Shown piece after piece: positions 5,883 through 8,623 of a stretch of DNA of 8,623 bases. A model generated the notes under the pieces. It did not search any database. It saw only the letters and a list, made by a program, of their open reading frames with translations, and had not been told where the DNA came from. Position 1 is the stretch's first letter. Each line of letters starts with the position of its first letter. The stretch is from Clostridiales bacterium (GTDB lineage: Bacteria; Bacillota; Clostridia; Peptostreptococcales; Anaerovoracaceae), in contig JAAZLU010000225.1 of the NCBI GenBank assembly GCA_012799165.1, forward strand, positions 1 to 8,623. The letters are read 5' to 3'. A program made the translations under genes and the position numbers.

Positions 5883-6854
5883 CTACCTGCGCTTCCTAAG
5901 CTGCAAAGCTTTTACCTGATCGCTTATGTAGAGCATGGAGCCCTCGTCTACCCGGTAGCCTATCTCCACTACGCTGTGCTCGCGCGCAAAGGATTTTATC
6001 AACTGCTCGTCCCGCGCGCTGCAGATATTGTAAAAGCCGGCGGGCAGCGCCAGTATATCTATATTGCCCAGCAATGCATCCAGAGGACTCCCATCCCCGG
6101 TAATTTTGCTTACCACCACTTGAGCCGAGGATGCGTACTTCCCCAGCGCCGACGCCGCAAGAGCCGCGAACTTTTCGCTCCTTGCGAGCACCCCTATCCT
6201 GCCGCGCCCCAGCCTCGAAATGGCCGCGATGCTCGCCGGAGTGAGTTCCATGGCTACCTGCATAACCTTGCCTGAGGGGGCAAGCGGCGCCACCTGCTCG
6301 AAATGAGAGCTGCTGGTAACCACCAAGTCCGCGCTTCCGTGAAATGTCTCCGGGTCCGAAAGCATCTCGTAGAGATCGCTCTTAAGGACATCCACACCCT
6401 CCAGTCTCTGCAGACTCTGCCTGAGCATCAGCTGCGTCTCCGTGCAGCATTCCACCGCGGCGATGCTCACAACATAGTCGCGCTGAATGCGCTGTCGCAT
6501 CTTAAGGTCCAGAAATATCGAAATCTCTCCGGGACTGAACCTCAGGTCCTCCAAGCTGTCGAGCATGCCATCGATGGCCTGCATGGCCTTCTCCTTTCTG
6601 CTCTCGCTGCTCTGTTCCGTCTGCGAGACAAAGCTGCCCCGGCCCCTTGACTTACTTATTATCCCGCTCTTCTCCAGCTCATCGTAAGCCCTCTTAACCG
6701 TACCTCTGGCAACTTTGAGGCTATCCGCAAGCTCTCTAACGGTCGGAAGTTTGGTCCCGGCCTGCATCTGTCCGCTCTTAATCTCCGCGGTTATGCTGTT
6801 GGAAATCTGTCTGTAGATCGGAAGGCTCAGTTCGGTATCGATCTTGATATTCAT
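5883..6854 (-). CDS. GntR-family transcriptional regulator, divergent from the glm operon
   Basis: A 323-residue regulator. Residues about 8-76 form the GntR winged helix: LPIYRQISNSI, then LPTVRELADSLKVARGTVKRAYDELEKSGII and the wing SRGRGSFV. Residues about 110-323 are an effector domain that is neither FadR/FCD nor clearly UTRA. Segments such as ADLVVTSSSHFEQV (176-189) and GRIGVLARSEKFAALAASAL suggest a two-lobed, periplasmic-binding-protein-like fold, which would bind a small molecule; that is a fold guess. The frame extends to a GTG at 6902 with no ribosome site, whereas AAGGAG (6860-6865) lies five bases before ATG 6854, so ATG 6854 is used. It is transcribed away from glmS with a shared control region, so control of glutamate mutase genes, perhaps in response to glutamate or a related acid, is the natural inference. 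The peroxiredoxin gene follows on the same strand. Confidence 0.88.
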   Translation of the reverse strand: MNIKIDTELSLPIYRQISNSITAEIKSGQMQAGTKLPTVRELADSLKVARGTVKRAYDELEKSGIISKSRGRGSFVSQTEQSSESRKEKAMQAIDGMLDSLEDLRFSPGEISIFLDLKMRQRIQRDYVVSIAAVECCTETQLMLRQSLQRLEGVDVLKSDLYEMLSDPETFHGSADLVVTSSSHFEQVAPLAPSGKVMQVAMELTPASIAAISRLGRGRIGVLARSEKFAALAASALGKYASSAQVVVSKITGDGSPLDALLGNIDILALPAGFYNICSARDEQLIKSFAREHSVVEIGYRVDEGSMLYISDQVKALQLRKRR

Positions 6855-6863
6855 GGCATCTCC

Positions 6864-6878
6864 TTGTATCAGGTACAA
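6864..6878. promoter_or_regulatory. Palindrome at the gntR ribosome site, possible operator
   Basis: TTGTA-TCAGG-TACAA is a perfect 5-bp inverted repeat with a 5-base centre. Its left edge overlaps the AAGGAG ribosome site of gntR. The GT...AC arrangement is of the kind bound by GntR-family proteins. A related sequence, TTGTTATAGTACAA, lies at 7005-7018. Autoregulation by binding here is an inference. Confidence 0.4.
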
Positions 6879-6974
6879 TTGTTTTAATTCCTCGCATGAC
6901 ACCCTTCGAAATCGCTTTTATTAACGAATTTCTAGTTTTTCGAGCTTTTTTGTGTGCTTTGCCGCTTTTGCGTC

Positions 6975-7003
6975 TTGCAATTTATTATATAACAATTTAG
7001 GAT
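6975..7003 (+). promoter_or_regulatory. Candidate promoter for glmS
   Basis: TTGCAA (6975-6980) and TAGGAT (6998-7003) are 17 bases apart; each matches four of six consensus bases. The -10 would fall in the centre of the inverted repeat at 6988-7012. Transcription would start near 7010, giving a leader of about 155 bases. This is the best pair I see, but it is weak. Confidence 0.3.
6984..6989 (-). promoter_or_regulatory. Candidate -10 element for gntR
   Basis: Read on the minus strand this is a perfect TATAAT, about 130 bases before the gntR ATG. No good -35 lies 16-18 bases upstream, so it would need activation or another contact. It overlaps the left arm of the inverted repeat at 6988-7012. 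Confidence 0.3.
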
Positions 7004-7012
7004 ATTGTTATA
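6988..7012. promoter_or_regulatory. 9-7-9 inverted repeat, candidate operator
   Basis: TATAACAAT and ATTGTTATA form a perfect 9-bp inverted repeat around TTAGGAT. It overlaps the candidate -10 elements of both divergent genes, the usual place for an operator. The neighbouring GntR protein is the obvious candidate ligand, though that is inferred from position only. Confidence 0.5.
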
Positions 7013-7025
7013 GTACAAATTCGCC

Positions 7026-7046
7026 TTTTCAAAGAATTTTTGAAAA
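7026..7046. repeat. 8-5-8 inverted repeat in the glmS leader
   Basis: TTTTCAAA and TTTGAAAA form a perfect 8-bp inverted repeat around GAATT. It lies just downstream of the candidate glmS promoter. It could be a second protein-binding site or an RNA hairpin at the start of the leader; the stem is mostly A-T pairs. Confidence 0.4.
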
Positions 7047-7083
7047 CGGCCGATTTTTCGCTCGTTAAAATTGTTTGAAGGTG

Positions 7084-7134
7084 GTCGAGAAATTTAAAAC
7101 TTCGGAGTATATCCGAGGCGAAGGAAGTTTCGAC
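7084..7134 (+). promoter_or_regulatory. Nested stem-loop in the glmS leader
   Basis: GTCGA (7084-7088) can pair with TCGAC (7130-7134), AACTT (7098-7102) with AAGTT (7125-7129), and CGGA (7103-7106) with TCCG (7112-7115) around a 5-base loop. Together they make an imperfect nested fold ending about 20 bases before the glmS start. No known riboswitch is recognised. TCGAGAAATTT (7085-7095) and TCGACAAATTT (7130-7140) are also near-identical direct repeats. Confidence 0.35.
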
Positions 7135-7166
7135 AAATTTATTATGAGGAACAGGTGGAAGGAAGA

Positions 7167-7580
7167 ATGGAAAAGAAAACGCTGGTGATAGGCGTTATCG
7201 GCGCAGATGTGCACGCTGTGGGAATTTCGATAATGAACCTCATCTTCTTGGATGCGGGTTTCGATGTCGTCAACCTCGGCGTTATGGTCAGCCAGGAGGA
7301 GTTTATCGCGGCAGCCATCGAAACGAACGCCGACGCCATACTGGTATCCTCCCTCTACGGCCAGGGTGAACTGGATTGCCGAGGACTGAGGGAGAAGTGC
7401 GATGAAGCCGGACTCAAGGATATACTCCTATACGCGGGCGGCAACATCGTAATTGGCAAACACGAATTTTCTGATGTTGAAAAGCGCTTTAAGGATATGG
7501 GCTTCGACAGGGCCTTCCCGCCCGGCACCGATCCGCTGGTAACGGTGGCCGCGCTCAAGGAAGACCTAAACATGGAGTAA
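7167..7580 (+). CDS. glmS: Glutamate mutase (methylaspartate mutase) cobalamin-binding subunit GlmS
   Basis: A 137-residue subunit, the same length as I recall for clostridial GlmS. With GlmE it forms the adenosylcobalamin enzyme that converts L-glutamate to threo-3-methylaspartate, first step of the methylaspartate fermentation pathway. The base-off/His-on motif DxHxxG is intact: Asp14, His16 (lower cobalt ligand) and Gly19 in [11 protein letters not shown]. Ser61 and Leu63 in [12 protein letters not shown] and the GGN motif (91-93) are the other cobalamin-tail contacts. [13 protein letters not shown] and the ending [18 protein letters not shown] are very close to the family. After the motif the helix reads [13 protein letters not shown] where NKILDHAFTNAGF is expected from memory. 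The frame opens at GTG 7155, which has GAGGA upstream, but ATG 7167 gives the family start MEKKT. It is followed by glmL, whose ribosome site lies inside its last codons. Confidence 0.92.
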   Translation: MEKKTLVIGVIGADVHAVGISIMNLIFLDAGFDVVNLGVMVSQEEFIAAAIETNADAILVSSLYGQGELDCRGLREKCDEAGLKDILLYAGGNIVIGKHEFSDVEKRFKDMGFDRAFPPGTDPLVTVAALKEDLNME

Positions 7581-7585
7581 CAACC

Positions 7586-8623
7586 ATGAAACCCGTACTA
7601 TTAGTTGACTTCGGAAGTACATATACCAAAGTCGCGGCCGTGGATTTGGACAGCGAAGAGCTTCTCGGGACGGCTCAATCCTGGACCACGATTCAGACCG
7701 ACATAGGTGTGGGGCTCGAAAAGGCGGTCCGCATGTTGCATACGAGGATAGGCGAGATGGATTTTGCCGCACGCTACGCCTGTTCCTCTGCCGCAGGGGG
7801 ACTTCGGATGATAGCCAGCGGTCTTGTTCCGGAGCTCACCGCCGAGGCGGCGAAACTCGCATCGCTCGGAGCAGGAGCCAAACTGCGGGGCGTGTATTCA
7901 TTTGAACTCACCGAAGACGACATAGAGGACATCGACGAAGAGCACCCCGATATATTCCTCCTGGTCGGCGGAACCGACGGAGGAAACAAGGAATGCATAA
8001 TCCATAACGCCGGGATGCTCGCAACTTGCAAGACGAATTTCCCAATCGTCATAGCCGGCAATCGAAGCGCCGCAAGAAGCTGTCAACGCAAGCTCGAAGG
8101 ACGCGAGACTTATGTCTGCGAAAATGTTATGCCGCGCTTCGGGGAGCTGAATATAGTTCCCACGCAGAAGAAAATAAGGGAAATTTTCTTAAAGCGCATA
8201 ATCGAGGCGAAGGGATATACGAAGGCACAGGAGCTGATGGACAATATCGCTATGCCCACCCCTTCCGCCGTACTGGAGGCCGTAAAACTTCTATCGGACG
8301 GCACGGAGAGTGAGCCAGGCATAGGCGAACTTTTGGCCATGGATGTGGGCGGCGCGACCACGGACATATATTCGGTCTGCGAGGGCATGCCGACGGACGA
8401 TCAAACCGTATACAAGGGACTTCCCGAACCGCATGTAAAGCGCACCGTCGAAGGAGATATCGGCATGCGCTACAGCATTCACGGCATACAGGATGCAGTC
8501 GGCATCGACTACATTTCAAAGCTCAGCGGCATAAAGCCCGAGCGCTGCGAGGAGTTGATAGACCTGCTTTCGCGGCACACGGAACTCATCCCCGCGGACG
8601 ACGAAATGAGAAAGTTGGATTTC
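7586..8623 (+). CDS. glmL: GlmL, actin-like ATPase accessory protein of glutamate mutase (partial, 3' end missing)
   Basis: The first 346 codons of a protein usually about 460 residues long; it runs off the right edge with no stop. GlmL (often called MutL, unrelated to mismatch repair) is thought to be a reactivase or chaperone for the cobalamin enzyme. ASKHA-fold nucleotide motifs are clear: phosphate-1 VDFGSTYTK (7-15), LVGGTDGG (126-133) and phosphate-2 AMDVGGATTDIYS (251-263). EHPDIFLLVGGTDGG, NRSAARSC and GDIGMRYS are in places expected for the family. The start ATG lies five bases past the glmS stop, and its GGAG (7574-7577) overlaps the last codons of glmS, so the two are translationally coupled. 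The gene order glmS-glmL is that of clostridial operons, where glmE and methylaspartate ammonia-lyase follow. Confidence 0.93.
   Translation, partial: MKPVLLVDFGSTYTKVAAVDLDSEELLGTAQSWTTIQTDIGVGLEKAVRMLHTRIGEMDFAARYACSSAAGGLRMIASGLVPELTAEAAKLASLGAGAKLRGVYSFELTEDDIEDIDEEHPDIFLLVGGTDGGNKECIIHNAGMLATCKTNFPIVIAGNRSAARSCQRKLEGRETYVCENVMPRFGELNIVPTQKKIREIFLKRIIEAKGYTKAQELMDNIAMPTPSAVLEAVKLLSDGTESEPGIGELLAMDVGGATTDIYSVCEGMPTDDQTVYKGLPEPHVKRTVEGDIGMRYSIHGIQDAVGIDYISKLSGIKPERCEELIDLLSRHTELIPADDEMRKLDF

Larger units (their letters stand above)
6855..7166. promoter_or_regulatory. Divergent gntR-glmS control region
   Basis: A 312-base gene-free stretch between the two divergent starts. It holds inverted repeats at 6864-6878, 6988-7012, 7026-7046 and 7084-7134, listed separately, and candidate promoters for both directions around 6975-7003. 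No adenosylcobalamin riboswitch was seen: the leader is short and I find no B12-box-like core, although the operon depends on cobalamin. Confidence 0.6.

Noticed and set aside
6855..6902. N-terminal extension of the GntR protein to a GTG at 6902
   Set aside because: No ribosome site for the GTG, while AAGGAG lies five bases before ATG 6854, which starts directly before the winged helix.
6855..7166. Adenosylcobalamin riboswitch before glmS
   Set aside because: No B12-box-like core or typical multi-stem layout could be seen; only simple inverted repeats.
7586..8623. DNA mismatch-repair MutL
   Set aside because: The name clash comes from old MutL/GlmL naming. The protein has actin-like ATPase motifs (VDFGSTYTK, DVGGATTD), not GHKL motifs, and sits behind glmS.

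Overview
The window looks like chromosomal DNA of an anaerobic, Gram-positive Bacillota (class Clostridia). Three things point there: a glutamate-mutase (methylaspartate pathway) operon start, typical of amino-acid-fermenting clostridia; a lipoprotein and surface proteins of Gram-positive type; and near-consensus AGGAG ribosome sites with a perfect TATAAT promoter. No rRNA, tRNA, CRISPR array, insertion sequence or phage gene was seen.

Layout, left to right. (1) 1-107, minus strand: the start of an AT-rich gene running off the left edge, possibly an alpha/beta hydrolase. (2) 108-404: non-coding, with a clear intrinsic terminator (318-368) for the next operon and a weaker hairpin beyond it. 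(3) 405-3300, minus strand: a three-gene operon with its own promoter (3357-3385). It encodes an acyl carrier protein, an MBOAT O-acyltransferase (DltB/AlgI-like) and a DltD-like SGNH-fold protein whose expected nucleophile position holds Cys. This is the architecture of D-alanylation or O-acetylation machines, but no adenylating enzyme (DltA) is present. (4) 3560-5335, plus strand: a membrane-anchored transglutaminase-like protein with an Ig-like domain and a Pro/Asp-rich tail, preceded by a strongly structured leader, then a small lipoprotein. (5) 5339-6854, minus strand: a Bcp-type peroxiredoxin and, upstream of it, a GntR-family regulator. (6) 6855-7166: a divergent control region with several inverted repeats. 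(7) 7167-8623, plus strand: glmS (cobalamin-binding subunit of glutamate mutase) and the first 346 codons of glmL, which runs off the right edge.

How the genes fit together. The left half concerns the cell envelope: an acyl group carried on the ACP would be passed across the membrane by the MBOAT/SGNH pair, while the divergent transglutaminase-like protein and the lipoprotein lie outside the membrane. The right half concerns glutamate fermentation: the GntR protein probably controls the divergent glm operon, whose catalytic subunit GlmE and methylaspartate ammonia-lyase would be expected beyond the right edge. The links between halves, and the regulator's ligand, are inference. The most interesting points are the DltA-less acyl-transfer cassette with a Cys-type SGNH protein, the hairpin leader of the transglutaminase gene, the inverted repeats between gntR and glmS, and the altered helix after the cobalamin motif in GlmS.
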